A stretch of DNA of 64,000 nucleotides from Methanoregulaceae archaeon. Its GTDB lineage: Archaea; Halobacteriota; Methanomicrobia; Methanomicrobiales; Methanospirillaceae. The DNA lies in assembly GCA_015660885.1 (NCBI GenBank), contig JACTUB010000008.1:33718-97717 (forward strand), read 5' to 3'. Position numbers and translations under genes: made by a program. The notes under the pieces are model-generated. The model had not been told where the DNA came from and searched no databases. It was given only the letters and a program-made list of their open reading frames with translations. Within the stretch, counting starts at the first letter, position 1. Every line of letters begins with the position of its first letter. Of this stretch, positions 45,668-55,494 are shown in pieces.

Positions 45668-46112
45668 TGTCGCCAGCCAGAAACGCATCGCTGCCGCAGT
45701 ATTAAAGTGCGGTGTCAACCGTGTCTGGTTTGACCCGGCCCGTATCTCGGATATCGAGAACGCAATCTCACGGGAAGACCTGAGAGGGCTTATCACTGAT
45801 GGGGCGATAAAGGCACACCAGAAGAAAGGCGTAAGCCGTGGCAGGGCCCGTGCGCGGATCGCAAAACGGTCATACGGGCACTGCAAAGGTGCCGGGAAAA
45901 GGAAGGGTGCGGCAGGTGCACGCAACCCGAGCAAAACGGCGTGGGTTCAGAAGATCCGTGCTATCAGGAAAGTGCTTGTTGAACTCCGCAACGAAGGGTC
46001 GATTGACCGGCATATGTACCGCTTAATCTACCGTAAAGCGGCGGGCGGGCAGTTCCGAAGCGTCGCTCACATGAAGGCACATATGGAGATCCTCGCAGGG
46101 AGGATGAAGTAA
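45660..46112 (+). CDS. rpl19e: 50S ribosomal protein L19e
   Basis: A 150-residue basic helical protein: SQKRIAAAVLKCGVNRVWFD, ISDIENAISREDLRGLITDG, KKGVSRGRARARIAKRSYGH and GSIDRHMYRLIYRKAAGGQF. It is an archaeal/eukaryal-only protein near the 23S expansion region, forming bridge contacts. It overlaps the L32e end by 8 bases and L18 follows after one base. Confidence 0.97.
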   Translation: MSDVASQKRIAAAVLKCGVNRVWFDPARISDIENAISREDLRGLITDGAIKAHQKKGVSRGRARARIAKRSYGHCKGAGKRKGAAGARNPSKTAWVQKIRAIRKVLVELRNEGSIDRHMYRLIYRKAAGGQFRSVAHMKAHMEILAGRMK

Positions 46113-46113
46113 C

Positions 46114-46638
46114 ATGGCGACAGGATCACGGTATTTTGTACCCTTCAGAAGACGAAGAGAGGGTAAAACCGATTACTACAAGAGGACCAGGCTTGTCGTT
46201 GCAGATGCGCCACGAATGGTTGTGCGCAAGACAAACCGTCATATCATTATCCAACTTGTTACAGCAGAGATGGATGGCGATCGCACACTCATCGCAGCAA
46301 ACTCTGCCGAACTGGAAACATACGGCTACAGGGGATCGACATCCAGTACACCGGCAGCCTATCTGACTGGTATGCTATTCGCCGTAAAAGCAAAAAAAGC
46401 AGATCATGGCAGGGCCATTCTGGATATCGGGCTCAACCGGGCGACTCCTGGTGCACGGGTTTTCGCCGCACTTAAAGGCGCGGTCGAAGCGGGACTTGAT
46501 GTACCACATGGGAAGCAGATTCTCCCTTCCGATGAACGGGTCAGGGGTGCACATATCGCTGCGTATAACAAAAATGCCGGAGATATTGCTACGATTGTCG
46601 AACAGGTGGCAGACGCAATAAAAAAGGAGCTGGTATAA
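46114..46638 (+). CDS. rpl18: 50S ribosomal protein L18 (uL18)
   Basis: A 174-residue 5S rRNA-binding protein. GSRYFVPFRRRREGKTDYYK is the archaeal N-terminus, followed by VVADAPRMVVRKTNRHIIIQ, AYLTGMLFAVKAKKADHGRA, ILDIGLNRATPGARVFAALK and GAVEAGLDVPHG. It holds the 5S rRNA together with L5. S5 starts immediately after its stop. Confidence 0.97.
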   Translation: MATGSRYFVPFRRRREGKTDYYKRTRLVVADAPRMVVRKTNRHIIIQLVTAEMDGDRTLIAANSAELETYGYRGSTSSTPAAYLTGMLFAVKAKKADHGRAILDIGLNRATPGARVFAALKGAVEAGLDVPHGKQILPSDERVRGAHIAAYNKNAGDIATIVEQVADAIKKELV

Positions 46639-47256
46639 ATGGCTTATGAAAGAGAAGAGTGGCGCCCGGTCACCGGTCTTGGCAAACTTGTCGCTTCTGG
46701 AGAGATTAAAAGTATCGACCAGGTACTTGAGAGCGGCAGGCCAATAAAGGAACCCCAGATTGTCGATATGTTTCTTCCCGAACTGGAAGACGAGGTTCTT
46801 GATATTGCCATGATGCAGCGTATGACTGACTCAGGTCGCCGCGTTCAGTTCCGTGCCGTTGTTATTGTGGGCAACCGGAACGGTTATATCGGATTTGGTC
46901 AGGGCAAGGATGTTCAAGTCGGTAACGCAATCAAGAAAGCGATTGTAAAGGCAAAGATGAATATTATTAAGGTCCAGCGCGGCTGCGGTAGCTGGGAATG
47001 CGGATGTAATGTTAGCCACTCGATCCCGATGCAGGTTAAGGGAACTGCAGGCAGTGTCCGTGTCACGCTTAAACCAGCGCCTCAGGGTATCGGGCTTGTC
47101 ACTGGCGATATTAGTAAGAAAGTGCTTGAGCTCGCGGGTATCAAGGATGTATGGACATTTGCACGCGGACAGACGCGCACTACCATCAATTTTGCGAAAG
47201 CTACTTTCAACGCACTCAATGAGACCAACATGATCAGGACAGGGAGGTCTCAGTAA
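46639..47256 (+). CDS. rps5: 30S ribosomal protein S5 (uS5)
   Basis: A 205-residue protein. The double-stranded RNA-binding-like domain shows [20 protein letters not shown] and [20 protein letters not shown]. The C-terminal domain has [20 protein letters not shown] and [29 protein letters not shown] cysteine cluster in the middle is usual for archaeal S5. It acts in decoding fidelity and the mRNA entry helicase site. Confidence 0.97.
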   Translation: MAYEREEWRPVTGLGKLVASGEIKSIDQVLESGRPIKEPQIVDMFLPELEDEVLDIAMMQRMTDSGRRVQFRAVVIVGNRNGYIGFGQGKDVQVGNAIKKAIVKAKMNIIKVQRGCGSWECGCNVSHSIPMQVKGTAGSVRVTLKPAPQGIGLVTGDISKKVLELAGIKDVWTFARGQTRTTINFAKATFNALNETNMIRTGRSQ

Positions 47257-47718
47257 ATGTACGCAGTTGTTCAGGTTCGCGGGGTTGTTAAGACCCGTCG
47301 GGACATCAAGGACACACTTAAGATGCTTCGTCTTCACCACATCAATCACTGCGTGCTCGTACCGGACACTCCGGAAAATCTTGGCATGATCCGTAAAGTA
47401 AAGGATTATGTTGCCTATGGCGAAGCAGACGCAGCAATTATTGAAACTCTGCTTCTTACCCGTGGCAGGGTAATTGGCGATGCGCCACTGACCGATGCGT
47501 ATATCAAATCGAACTCGACTTACAGCAATATTTCCGAATTTGCACGGGCACTTGCGAGTGGTGAAACGAAACTGCGTGAAATTCCGGGACTCAAACCCGT
47601 ATTACGTCTTCATCCGCCACGCAAGGGATACAAGACCACCAAACGTACCTTCACACAGGGTGGAGCGCTTGGCTATTATGGTCAGGAGATCAATACTCTC
47701 CTCTATAAGATGAGGTGA
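47257..47718 (+). CDS. rpl30: 50S ribosomal protein L30 (uL30)
   Basis: A 153-residue archaeal L30: VVQVRGVVKTRRDIKDTLKM, LRLHHINHCVLVPDTPENLG and MIRKVKDYVAYGE form the L30 core. The C-terminal extension present in archaea has LHPPRKGYKTTKRTFTQGGA. It abuts S5 without a gap. L15 starts 6 bases after the stop. Confidence 0.97.
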   Translation: MYAVVQVRGVVKTRRDIKDTLKMLRLHHINHCVLVPDTPENLGMIRKVKDYVAYGEADAAIIETLLLTRGRVIGDAPLTDAYIKSNSTYSNISEFARALASGETKLREIPGLKPVLRLHPPRKGYKTTKRTFTQGGALGYYGQEINTLLYKMR

Positions 47719-47724
47719 AGCAGG

Positions 47725-48153
47725 ATGCCAACCAACAAACGTTCAAAGTACCGCGGATCGCGGACATGCGGTGGCGGTACCCATAAAAACCGGCGGGGTG
47801 CAGGTAACCGCGGCGGGCGGGGACGCGCCGGCATCAACGCCCACCACTTTGTCAAGTGGTATAAGGAGATGGGAGGACCGGTCTTCGGAAAGGATGGTTT
47901 CTCAAATAGTTCCCAGATTTCCGTATCGGTAATGGATGTCGGGATTATCGACCAGATTATACCATCGCTTCTGGCACAGGGTATTGCAAAAAATGAAGGG
48001 GATATGATTGTGATCAACGCCGCTGATATCGGTATTGATAAGGTGCTCGGAAGCGGCAAAGTCACACAAAAACTGAACATCTCCGCGCAGGCATTCTCTG
48101 AATCCGCGAAGGTAAAGATTGAGAAGATGGGTGGAAAGACGCAGATCGTCTGA
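47725..48153 (+). CDS. rpl15: 50S ribosomal protein L15 (uL15)
   Basis: A 142-residue protein. The glycine/arginine-rich N-terminus (RGSRTCGGGTHKNRRGAGNR, GGRGRAG) penetrates the 50S core. The C-terminal domain contains KVLGSGKVTQKLNISAQAFS and ESAKVKIEKMGGKTQI. It is the last ribosomal protein of the operon before secY, as in other archaea. Confidence 0.97.
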   Translation: MPTNKRSKYRGSRTCGGGTHKNRRGAGNRGGRGRAGINAHHFVKWYKEMGGPVFGKDGFSNSSQISVSVMDVGIIDQIIPSLLAQGIAKNEGDMIVINAADIGIDKVLGSGKVTQKLNISAQAFSESAKVKIEKMGGKTQIV

Positions 48154-48178
48154 CCCCCTCTGTTATTTTGGTGAAACA

Positions 48179-49612
48179 ATGGGAAACCTGCTGGATCGAA
48201 TGGAACCCCTGCTCGCTGCGATGCCCGCAGTCAAGAGTCCAGAAGGACACGTTCATTTCAAGAATAAATTGATCTGGACGCTGGGAATATTAATTCTGTA
48301 TTTTGCCCTGACGAATATTCCTGTATTTGGTCTCGCTCCAACTAATCAGGATTTGTTTGCTGCATGGCGTGCTCTTCTCGCCGGTGCAAGCGGTTCGATC
48401 GTTCATCTTGGAATCGGGCCAATCGTCACTGCGTCCATCGTGCTCCAGCTGCTTAAAGGAGCAGATATTCTCCAAATCGACACGAGTGAGACACGCGGAC
48501 AGGTCATGTACATGGGTCTGCAGAAGATTCTCATCCTTGTCATGATTGTAGTCGAAGCTGCACCAAATCTTGTCGGCAGCTTCATGGTACCCGATCCGGT
48601 TATTGCCAACCAATTCTTTGGTGGCAATCTCTTTGCGGTCTCCTTGCTCATTTTCCTCCAGATCTGTATCGGCGGTGTTCTCGTCTTCCTCATGGATGAA
48701 GTAGTGACTAAATGGGGGATTGGTTCCGGTGTAGGTCTTTTCATCATCGCCGGCATATCACAGGCAATAGTAAACGGATTTATTAACTGGGCGCCGGTTG
48801 CTGATCAATACCCGGTGGGATTTTTCCCGCGCCTCATTGCTATTGGTCTGGATGGAGGAAGCTATCTTCAGTATTTTGGCAAAGACATTCTAGCATTTGT
48901 CACGACAATTGCAATTTTTTTAATCATTGTTTATGTGGAATCAACGCGCATCGAGATCCCGCTCGCTCATGCTCAGGTGCGGGGTGCTCGGGCACGTTTC
49001 CCGGTCAAACTGATCTACGCCAGTGTCCTGCCCATGATTCTCGTCCGGGTATTACAGGCGAATATACAGATGGTAGGAATGTTCCTCTCGAATGTCGGAA
49101 TCACCATACTCGGGACATTTAACGGCTCGACACCCCAGGGTGGAATCATGTATTATCTTGCTCCCATCAATGGACCAACGCAATGGATGTGGTGGATCAC
49201 TGATCTTGGTCATGCTCCATGGCAGGTTCTATTACGTCTGGGAGTAGACATCACATTCATGGTGGTCGGTGGTGCGATCTTCGCACTTTTCTGGATCAAA
49301 ACAGCCGGGCTCGATTCAAAAGATGTTGCCCGACAGATCCAGTTATCGGGCATGTCCATTCCCGGCTACCGGAGGAATCCGCAGGTGCTTGAAAAGTATC
49401 TTGACCGGTACATCCCCCGTGTTACTGTTATTGGTGGTGTTTTTATAGGTTTACTCAGTGTAATTGCAAACCTGTTTGGTGTCATCGGTTCTGTGAGCGG
49501 AACCGGGTTACTCCTGACAGTAAGTATTACCTATAGGCTTTATGAGGAGATCGCAAGCCAGCAGATCATGGAGATGTACCCGTTCATGCGGACATTCTTT
49601 GGAAAAGAGTAG
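48179..49612 (+). CDS. secY: Preprotein translocase subunit SecY
   Basis: A 477-residue protein with ten hydrophobic helices. Characteristic parts are the plug and lateral-gate region SIVHLGIGPIVTASIVLQLL, VEAAPNLVGSFMVPDPVIA, WGIGSGVGLFIIAGISQAI, the cytoplasmic loop VRGARARFPVKLIYASVLPM and the end GSVSGTGLLLTVSITYRLYE. It forms the protein-conducting channel with SecE and Sec61beta. GGTGA precedes the ATG at 48179; a longer frame into L15 is rejected. Confidence 0.97.
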   Translation: MGNLLDRMEPLLAAMPAVKSPEGHVHFKNKLIWTLGILILYFALTNIPVFGLAPTNQDLFAAWRALLAGASGSIVHLGIGPIVTASIVLQLLKGADILQIDTSETRGQVMYMGLQKILILVMIVVEAAPNLVGSFMVPDPVIANQFFGGNLFAVSLLIFLQICIGGVLVFLMDEVVTKWGIGSGVGLFIIAGISQAIVNGFINWAPVADQYPVGFFPRLIAIGLDGGSYLQYFGKDILAFVTTIAIFLIIVYVESTRIEIPLAHAQVRGARARFPVKLIYASVLPMILVRVLQANIQMVGMFLSNVGITILGTFNGSTPQGGIMYYLAPINGPTQWMWWITDLGHAPWQVLLRLGVDITFMVVGGAIFALFWIKTAGLDSKDVARQIQLSGMSIPGYRRNPQVLEKYLDRYIPRVTVIGGVFIGLLSVIANLFGVIGSVSGTGLLLTVSITYRLYEEIASQQIMEMYPFMRTFFGKE

Positions 49613-49630
49613 GACATGGAAGGGACCAGG

Positions 49631-50203
49631 ATGGATGGAAAAAAGGTCATCATAACCGGAGTACCGGGCGTCGGAAAGACGACGGTCGTCAACGAAGCGC
49701 TTAAAAAAATCAAGGAAGAAGGTGTCGAGTACCATTCAATTAACTTTGGCACCTTCATGTTTGAGGTTGCGAAGAATGATAATATCGTCAAGGACCGGGA
49801 CCAGATGCGCACGCTGGATCGTGCAGTCCAGAAACAACTCCAACAGCGTGCTGCACAGGCAATTTCCCATATCCCGGGCAATGTTCTGATTGATACGCAT
49901 GCCTCCATCAAGACCCCGACAGGTTATCTTGCGGGACTTCCTGAGTGGGTGCTGCGGGAGATCATGCCTGATTCAATCGTTCTCGTTGAAACGGATGATG
50001 ACCAGATTCTCATGCGGCGTCTCACCGATGAAACACGTTCACGGGACAAAGAGGGTTCCCGATCGATAGCTGAACACCAGCAATTCAATCGCTCGATTGC
50101 TGCTGCCTATGCGATGCTTACCGGTTGCACCGTAAAAATTGTTATTAATGCTGATTTCCTTCTCGACCATGCTGCCGATGATATGGCTGCCGTACTCAGG
50201 TGA
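49631..50203 (+). CDS. adkA: Archaeal adenylate kinase
   Basis: A protein of about 190 residues of the archaeal trimeric AdkA type: VIITGVPGVGKTTVVNEALK carries the P-loop, and HSINFGTFMFEVAKNDNIVK, IDTHASIKTPTGYLAGLPEW and RRLTDETRSRDKEGSRSIAE follow. It equilibrates AMP, ADP and ATP. I used the ATG at 49631, which has GGAAGGGA upstream; the ATG at 49616 adds five residues. It sits directly after secY, as in many Euryarchaeota. Confidence 0.94.
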   Translation: MDGKKVIITGVPGVGKTTVVNEALKKIKEEGVEYHSINFGTFMFEVAKNDNIVKDRDQMRTLDRAVQKQLQQRAAQAISHIPGNVLIDTHASIKTPTGYLAGLPEWVLREIMPDSIVLVETDDDQILMRRLTDETRSRDKEGSRSIAEHQQFNRSIAAAYAMLTGCTVKIVINADFLLDHAADDMAAVLR

Positions 50204-50207
50204 ATAT

Positions 50208-50819
50208 ATGAATTTTGGAAAAGTCTGGGATAAGTACGGAATGTATATTGCGATTCTTTTTATGTTCCTGATGATGTATTCATACAGCGTTGCGTGGTTG
50301 CGCGTCGGGGTTGGTCAGGCTATTGATGCTGTTTTCTCGCCCATTGTAGACGGGTTCAATATTCCCTTTTATGTCCTCATTATTATCCTTTCTTCACTAA
50401 CGGGATTATACTCATCAATTATCCAGAAATACACAATAGATTATGACAAAATGACTGATGTCCAGGAAAGGATGAAAGAATTTCAGACCGAGTATCGCGA
50501 AGCACAATTGTCTCAGGACGAAAAAAAGATCAAGAAACTGGAAGCAAAAAAAGACCGTGTAATGCGCGAACAGCTTGAAATGTCCCAACAGCAATTTAAA
50601 CCGATGGCTTACATCCTTGTACTGACAGTACCCATCTTTTTCTGGTTGCTCTTCCGGCTTGCCCAGGTGCAGAGTACAATTACCCTGCCCTATGCCGGGA
50701 CAATCAGTCTCCATGCTCCGGCAGTGTGGATAATTCCCGCCTGGATTCTCTGGTATATGATTTGTTCAATTACCCTGAGCCAGGTGATCAGGAAATCCTT
50801 AAACATCGGGGGTCTTTGA
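50208..50819 (+). CDS. DUF106 membrane protein (archaeal YidC/Oxa1/EMC3-like insertase)
   Basis: A 203-residue membrane protein with about four hydrophobic segments: YGMYIAILFMFLMMYSYSVA, FYVLIIILSSLTGLYSSII, a cytoplasmic charged coiled coil (KKIKKLEAKKDRVMREQLEM) and AYILVLTVPIFFWLLFRL. This layout matches DUF106 proteins, which are related to Oxa1/EMC3/TMCO1 and insert membrane proteins. The location downstream of secY supports that. AGGTGA precedes the ATG; the stop overlaps cmk (TGATG). Confidence 0.92.
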   Translation: MNFGKVWDKYGMYIAILFMFLMMYSYSVAWLRVGVGQAIDAVFSPIVDGFNIPFYVLIIILSSLTGLYSSIIQKYTIDYDKMTDVQERMKEFQTEYREAQLSQDEKKIKKLEAKKDRVMREQLEMSQQQFKPMAYILVLTVPIFFWLLFRLAQVQSTITLPYAGTISLHAPAVWIIPAWILWYMICSITLSQVIRKSLNIGGL

Positions 50820-51361
50820 TGAGGATCACCGTGAGCGGGCTCCCCGGAAGTGGGACAACTTCTCTCTCACGGTACCTTTCAGAACGCCACGGGTTTTCAA
50901 TGATCTCTGCCGGAGAAGTCTTCCGACAGCTTGCAAAGGAGCATGCTATGGGGTTGGCAGAGTTTGGTCGTCTTGCACAGGAAAATCCGGAATTTGATAA
51001 AATGATTGATGCCCGGCAGAAAGAGATTGCTGAGGAGCGGGACAATATTATCGTTGAGGGCCGTCTTTCCGGCTGGATGGTCACGGATGCGGATCTGAGG
51101 ATCTGGCTATTTGCCCCTGTCGGCTGCCGGATAAGGCGGATCGTTTTCAGGGACCAGATTGCGGATGAACAAACTGCGGAGCAAATTACAATCGAGAGAG
51201 AAGAGTGCGAGGCGGCAAGGTATCACAGTTATTATAATATTGACATCAATGATCTCTCGATCTACCAGATTATCCTGAACTCCGAATATTGGGGTGTTGA
51301 AGGTCTCGGCGCAATCATTGATACGGCAATCATGCAGCTGACTCCTCAAGAAACGCCATAA
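50819..51361 (+). CDS. cmk: Cytidylate kinase
   Basis: A protein of 180 residues: MRITVSGLPGSGTTSLSRYL with the P-loop, SAGEVFRQLAKEHAMGLAEF, ENPEFDKMIDARQKEIA, IIVEGRLSGWMV and FRDQIADEQTAEQITIEREE. It is the short archaeal CMP/dCMP kinase. It is the last gene of the ribosomal operon here; the usual next gene, cbf5, is at 14651 instead. A T8 run follows 42 bases after the stop. Confidence 0.95.
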   Translation: MRITVSGLPGSGTTSLSRYLSERHGFSMISAGEVFRQLAKEHAMGLAEFGRLAQENPEFDKMIDARQKEIAEERDNIIVEGRLSGWMVTDADLRIWLFAPVGCRIRRIVFRDQIADEQTAEQITIEREECEAARYHSYYNIDINDLSIYQIILNSEYWGVEGLGAIIDTAIMQLTPQETP

Positions 51362-51402
51362 TTTTTCATTTGAGTATTATTTGATACCGAACAATCCCAA
51401 GA

Positions 51403-51410
51403 TTTTTTTT
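51403..51410 (+). terminator. Oligo-T terminator of the ribosomal operon
   Basis: Eight T residues about 42 bases after cmk, before the start of the GNAT gene at 51464. Confidence 0.55.
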
Positions 51411-51463
51411 GAATGACGATAATAGTAGCATAAAAAAATCCTTAAAAGCCAGAAACAGGGAAC

Positions 51464-51895
51464 GTGATAATCTTGGGCGATAACATTGCAATCCAGCTCG
51501 TTCATGCATGGAATAGGGATGAGATTGCAAACCTGTACCGTGCCGGTGGGTGGTGGAAGGAGGAGTATGATCTAACGGAGCTGCCCCATTTGATCCAGGG
51601 AAGCTTTCTGTTTGCTGTAGCGGTCGATCTGAAAACCGGTCATGCTGTGGGAACGGGCAGAGTTATATCTGACGGGGTTTCAGATGGATATATCCAGGAC
51701 CTTGTTGTGCTTCCGGAATACCGGAAATCTGGGATCGGGACTCAGATTGTTTCGATATTAGTAAAAAAATGCATTGAATTAGGAATTTCCTGGATTGGTC
51801 TTATTGCAGAACCAGGAACTGCGAATTTTTATATGCCTTTCGGTTTCCATTCTATGGAAGGACACACTCCGCTGATATTCCGGAGTGATGAGTGA
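51464..51895 (+). CDS. GNAT-family N-acetyltransferase
   Basis: A 143-residue single-domain GNAT. SFLFAVAVDLKTGHAVGTGR, then VISDGVSDGYIQDLVVLPEY and the acetyl-CoA loop RKSGIGTQIVSILVKKCIEL, then a C-terminal NFYMPFGFHSMEGHTP. The start is GTG with AGGGA upstream. The substrate is unknown; it overlaps the start of the DUF2156 gene, itself an acyltransferase-like protein, so the pair may act together. Confidence 0.85.
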   Translation: MIILGDNIAIQLVHAWNRDEIANLYRAGGWWKEEYDLTELPHLIQGSFLFAVAVDLKTGHAVGTGRVISDGVSDGYIQDLVVLPEYRKSGIGTQIVSILVKKCIELGISWIGLIAEPGTANFYMPFGFHSMEGHTPLIFRSDE

Positions 51896-52788
51896 TGCTT
51901 ACTCAGGAAAATTTTAAACCTGTTACACTTGCAGATCGTGCCTTTTTCGAGAATCACTACGCACATTATCCACAGACACATAGTGACAATACTTTCACAA
52001 ATATGGTCTGCTGGAATCATTACGCACACTACCAGTATGCCTATGAGCGAAAAAATCTCATTATCGCAAGCACAATTGATGGTACAACGCGGTTCCGTCC
52101 GCCCATCGGCCCAAGGGATTCTCAGCTGCTTAAATCATTCATACGACTTGCTTCAGATATCAGCGACAATGAACCCGTAGTTTTGATCGATCCCGAAACC
52201 GCCAGCTGGATGCGGGAAATATGTCCGGGAATAAATCTCGTGCCTGATCGCAATCATTTTGAATATGTTTATCGTTCTGAGGACCTTGCAACGCTTCCCG
52301 GTAAAAATTATCTGACGATCCGTCACCAGATAAATAAGTTCAGGCGTAACTGCACCAGTTCGGTTGAGCCAATTACCAAGGAGAACTGGGCGGAAGTTAA
52401 AAGATTTCTTATCGAGTGGTGTGAGTGGAAAGGGTGTGAAAATGATAAGGTTCTTGCGCATGAAAAGGATGCGGTCTTTTTTGCCATTGATCATTTTAAC
52501 GAATTAGCGATAAAAGGGTTGATTATACGCGTCTTTTCAAAAATTGGTGCCATGTCCCTTTTCGAACCCCTCAATGCTGATACCGCATTGGTTCATTTCG
52601 AAAAGGGACTTCCTGACTGCGAAGGGATCTATAAAGTAATAAATGCCGAAACCGCGTCATTTTTAACGAGCAGATACCTTTACATAAATCGGGAAAGTGA
52701 TTTAGGTATTACCGGACTCCGTGATGCAAAAATGCGTTATCATCCCCACCATATGGTTGAGGTTTTTTCATTCAAGCGTGATTCCTGA
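51895..52788 (+). CDS. DUF2156-family protein (LPG synthase C-terminal/GNAT-like)
   Basis: A protein of about 297 residues with the DUF2156 pattern: FENHYAHYPQTHSDNTFTNM, FRPPIGPRDSQLLKSFIR, then NYLTIRHQINKFRRNC, VFSKIGAMSLFEPLNADTAL, VHFEKGLPDCEGIYKVINAE and INRESDLGITGLRDAKMRYH. The fold is a tandem GNAT used by aminoacyl-tRNA-dependent lipid modifiers in bacteria. The activity in archaea is not known. TGATG junction with the GNAT gene. Confidence 0.85.
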   Translation: MLTQENFKPVTLADRAFFENHYAHYPQTHSDNTFTNMVCWNHYAHYQYAYERKNLIIASTIDGTTRFRPPIGPRDSQLLKSFIRLASDISDNEPVVLIDPETASWMREICPGINLVPDRNHFEYVYRSEDLATLPGKNYLTIRHQINKFRRNCTSSVEPITKENWAEVKRFLIEWCEWKGCENDKVLAHEKDAVFFAIDHFNELAIKGLIIRVFSKIGAMSLFEPLNADTALVHFEKGLPDCEGIYKVINAETASFLTSRYLYINRESDLGITGLRDAKMRYHPHHMVEVFSFKRDS

Positions 52789-52878
52789 AAATTATACTAT
52801 TATCCCATGATATTAAAAATTCCGGCATATCAAACTGTAAATACTCGTTTGCTACGTTATAAACGGGGTAAAAAAATG

Positions 52879-53475
52879 TTATATCAGTGCACTATATGCC
52901 AGGATACCTGATGCAATAATCTTCACCGCTATAGCAGCCACAAGCATACCGAGGACTTTTCCCATTATATCAGTTACCACTTCCCCCAAAACTCGCTGGA
53001 TACTATCTGCATAGAAGAGAACAAGCCATGTAGCAATGAGTGCAAAAGTGATAGCAACGAATGGAATAAGAAGGCCATAATCCCTTGAAAGAAGCATTAC
53101 GGTGGTGATGGTTCCTGGCCCGCATAAAAGGGGAGTTCCGATAACGACACCTGCAGCGGTATTTGAATGTTCTTTGCAATGCCCGATTTCAATACCCAGC
53201 GCTTCCTGTATCCCAAGAAGGAAGAGGAGGATTCCCCCTGCTATCTGGAAGCTGGGCATGTTGAGGCCAAGGATATCAAAGATCATTCTGTTGAAAATCA
53301 GGAACAGGTACATCAATCCCCCTGCTACAGCAACAGCTATGAATGCCTGTTTGTGAATCTCTTTTGGGGTCTGACCCTTCGTCATTGCGGCAAATACCGG
53401 CACGGATAAAATCGGGTCGAGGATGATGAACAGGGCAGCGAAGGAATAGATTATACCTGAAAATATTTCCTGCAT
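52879..53475 (-). CDS. MarC-family membrane protein (UPF0056)
   Basis: A 198-residue protein with six hydrophobic helices: SFAALFIILDPILSVPVFAA, MTKGQTPKEIHKQAFIAV, LGLNMPSFQIAGGILLFLLG and VVIGTPLLCGPGTITTVMLL, the family signature with G-P-G. Despite its old name the family is not shown to give antibiotic resistance and its function is unclear. It lies downstream of, and in the same direction as, the APC permease. Confidence 0.9.
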   Translation of the reverse strand: MQEIFSGIIYSFAALFIILDPILSVPVFAAMTKGQTPKEIHKQAFIAVAVAGGLMYLFLIFNRMIFDILGLNMPSFQIAGGILLFLLGIQEALGIEIGHCKEHSNTAAGVVIGTPLLCGPGTITTVMLLSRDYGLLIPFVAITFALIATWLVLFYADSIQRVLGEVVTDIMGKVLGMLVAAIAVKIIASGILAYSALI

Positions 53476-53562
53476 AGCTTGATTTCAGATATATGCTCTG
53501 ATTGCGGATAAAATTGCGGGATCTACGGGTTGGGTTTCTGCTTGTTGTGTAAGAGCACCTCC

Positions 53563-54723
53563 CTATAATATAAAGTAAATAATGAGGATAGAGGCTGTAG
53601 ATATCGCGCCAATTGCTGATACCAAGCGCGATTTTACGTCGGTCATAATCACCCATGATGCAAGGCAGAAAAAGACGTACGGGATCAGTGTGGTAATCAC
53701 CGAGATTGTCGCAAGCTGATCAAAATGGTTGGAAAAGAGCAGGAGAAATCCGCTGATTGCACAACCTGCAATAAGTGCAGGTGCGGGAGTACCACGGCTG
53801 TTTAAATCCCGAATTACGGGAACAGAAAATTCAGAAGACATGGACTGTAGTATCCGGGAAGTGCCGACTATATAGGCATTTATTGCTGAAAGCATTGCGA
53901 TTATCCCAATAACGGCGACTATTGTACCCGAACGCGCAAAAAGAATTCCGGCAGCGGTTGCAACAGGCGCAGGTGAAGTAGCAAGCGCCTCTACACCAAC
54001 ACTGCCGATAAGCGAAACGTTGAGAAGGAGATACACAGATACAACAATTCCCATAATGATGATGAGTGATCGCCGGATTAATGCGGGATCCCGTGTCTCC
54101 TCAACCGGGATCGCGCTAATCTCAAAACCCGTGAAAGGCCAGTATACAATAATGATCGTTGCGAGTAAACCAGTTGCAGTGAAAGGAACCTGTGGAACAA
54201 AATTATCGATCTTAACAAAGGGAATAAGCAGGATCGAGATGATTATGAGAGGTATAATTTTTAGTGTTGTGAGAATATTTTCTGTCATTCCGGAAAAAGA
54301 GATTCCGGTAATGTTAAGCCAGCAGAAGGCACCGATGATAGTGATCTCGATAAGCAACACATGTGAAAAGCCAAAATACGAGGTATATTGACCAATCCCT
54401 GCAGCAATAGTAGATACTCCGAATATAGAAGATATGACGTAAAGTGTGATGAGAGGTACTGCGAGCCAGGTGCTGAACACCGATGCGAAAAGTGTATAAA
54501 AGCTATTGGATGACGCAAATCCGGATGAGACAGAGGCCAGTGAAAGAAGAACGCAGGATGCGGATATGGCAACAATCAGCCATGCCAGAAGTGACCACGG
54601 TCCGGTTAACTTTGCAGCGATTCCCGGTACTACAAAAATACCGGAACCGATTGTCCCTCCTACCCCGAGGCTGACAAGTTCAAATATTCCCAGTGATCGT
54701 TTATAACTGCCAGCCTCCGCCAT
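53563..54723 (-). CDS. APC-superfamily amino acid permease/antiporter
   Basis: A 386-residue protein with about eleven membrane helices. [20 protein letters not shown] carries the GxGIGSGIF-type motif of helix 1. [20 protein letters not shown] is helix 5, and [20 protein letters not shown] is the helix 6 region of substrate binding. It resembles AdiC/YjdE-type antiporters, but shortened by one helix compared with twelve. Amino acid specificity cannot be read. The ATG at 54723 has GGGG upstream; a TTG at 54738 is less likely. Confidence 0.88.
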   Translation of the reverse strand: MAEAGSYKRSLGIFELVSLGVGGTIGSGIFVVPGIAAKLTGPWSLLAWLIVAISASCVLLSLASVSSGFASSNSFYTLFASVFSTWLAVPLITLYVISSIFGVSTIAAGIGQYTSYFGFSHVLLIEITIIGAFCWLNITGISFSGMTENILTTLKIIPLIIISILLIPFVKIDNFVPQVPFTATGLLATIIIVYWPFTGFEISAIPVEETRDPALIRRSLIIIMGIVVSVYLLLNVSLIGSVGVEALATSPAPVATAAGILFARSGTIVAVIGIIAMLSAINAYIVGTSRILQSMSSEFSVPVIRDLNSRGTPAPALIAGCAISGFLLLFSNHFDQLATISVITTLIPYVFFCLASWVIMTDVKSRLVSAIGAISTASILIIYFIL

Positions 54724-54848
54724 CGATTCCCCTTTCAACCTGTACTATACAAAATTATAATAGCCGGTTCTCTCCATTTTCATTTATATCTAGCTCTTCA
54801 ACAGGGTTGGAATCCGGTGTGAGGGGTAGAGAAAGGTGTGAATTACGT

Positions 54849-55364
54849 ATGGTAAAAGCGATAACAACATCAAAAAAAAGTGCTGCGAAAAAGACAAAGA
54901 AACCGGCTGTAACAATAACCAAGCCAACAATTAAAAAAACTTCAGCGGCAGGAAAGAAAGGTTCAGCATCAGGAAAAAAGGGGGGCACTCTTATGCGATA
55001 CAAATGCAGGCTCTGCGGGTATGTCTATTCACCTCTTCGCGGAGAACCTCATAATGGCATTCCAGCGGGTACCGCCTTTGAGGATCTTCCCGATTCGTAC
55101 GTCTGCCCGGTATGTGGGTTTCAGGGAAAAGGCAAGGTTGGCACGTGGGGATTTGATGAGTGGAGGCCGACACGCTATATCTGTTCCATGTGTGATTACA
55201 TCTACGATGAAAAACGTGGTGAACCCCATCATGGCATTAAACCAGGGACAAAATTTGAGGACCTGCCTGAAGATTATGTCTGTCCTGTCTGTGCGACCGA
55301 TCCAAAAATTGTTTTACGGTACGGGAATGTTCTCAAGCAGGGGTTCTCACCCCTTGATGATTAA
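54849..55364 (+). CDS. Tandem rubredoxin with basic N-terminal tail
   Basis: A 171-residue protein. Residues 1-48 are Lys/Ala/Thr-rich ([20 protein letters not shown]), resembling a histone-like tail. Then come two rubredoxin domains: [20 protein letters not shown] with YVCPVCGF, and [20 protein letters not shown] with YVCPVCAT. Each has both CxxC pairs, so two mononuclear iron centres are expected for electron transfer. The start at 54849 has AGGTG upstream; M48 (MRYKC) could be an internal start giving a plain double rubredoxin. Confidence 0.88.
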   Translation: MVKAITTSKKSAAKKTKKPAVTITKPTIKKTSAAGKKGSASGKKGGTLMRYKCRLCGYVYSPLRGEPHNGIPAGTAFEDLPDSYVCPVCGFQGKGKVGTWGFDEWRPTRYICSMCDYIYDEKRGEPHHGIKPGTKFEDLPEDYVCPVCATDPKIVLRYGNVLKQGFSPLDD

Positions 55365-55494
55365 TAAATTAAACAGATTCCCTTTTTTAATCTCGTATCA
55401 GACATCATGGATATCATATCTTCCTAAAATGAACCAGGATTAAATCCCAAATCTATAAACTTACCGGTAGTTTATCTGTATTGGAAATGGAAAA

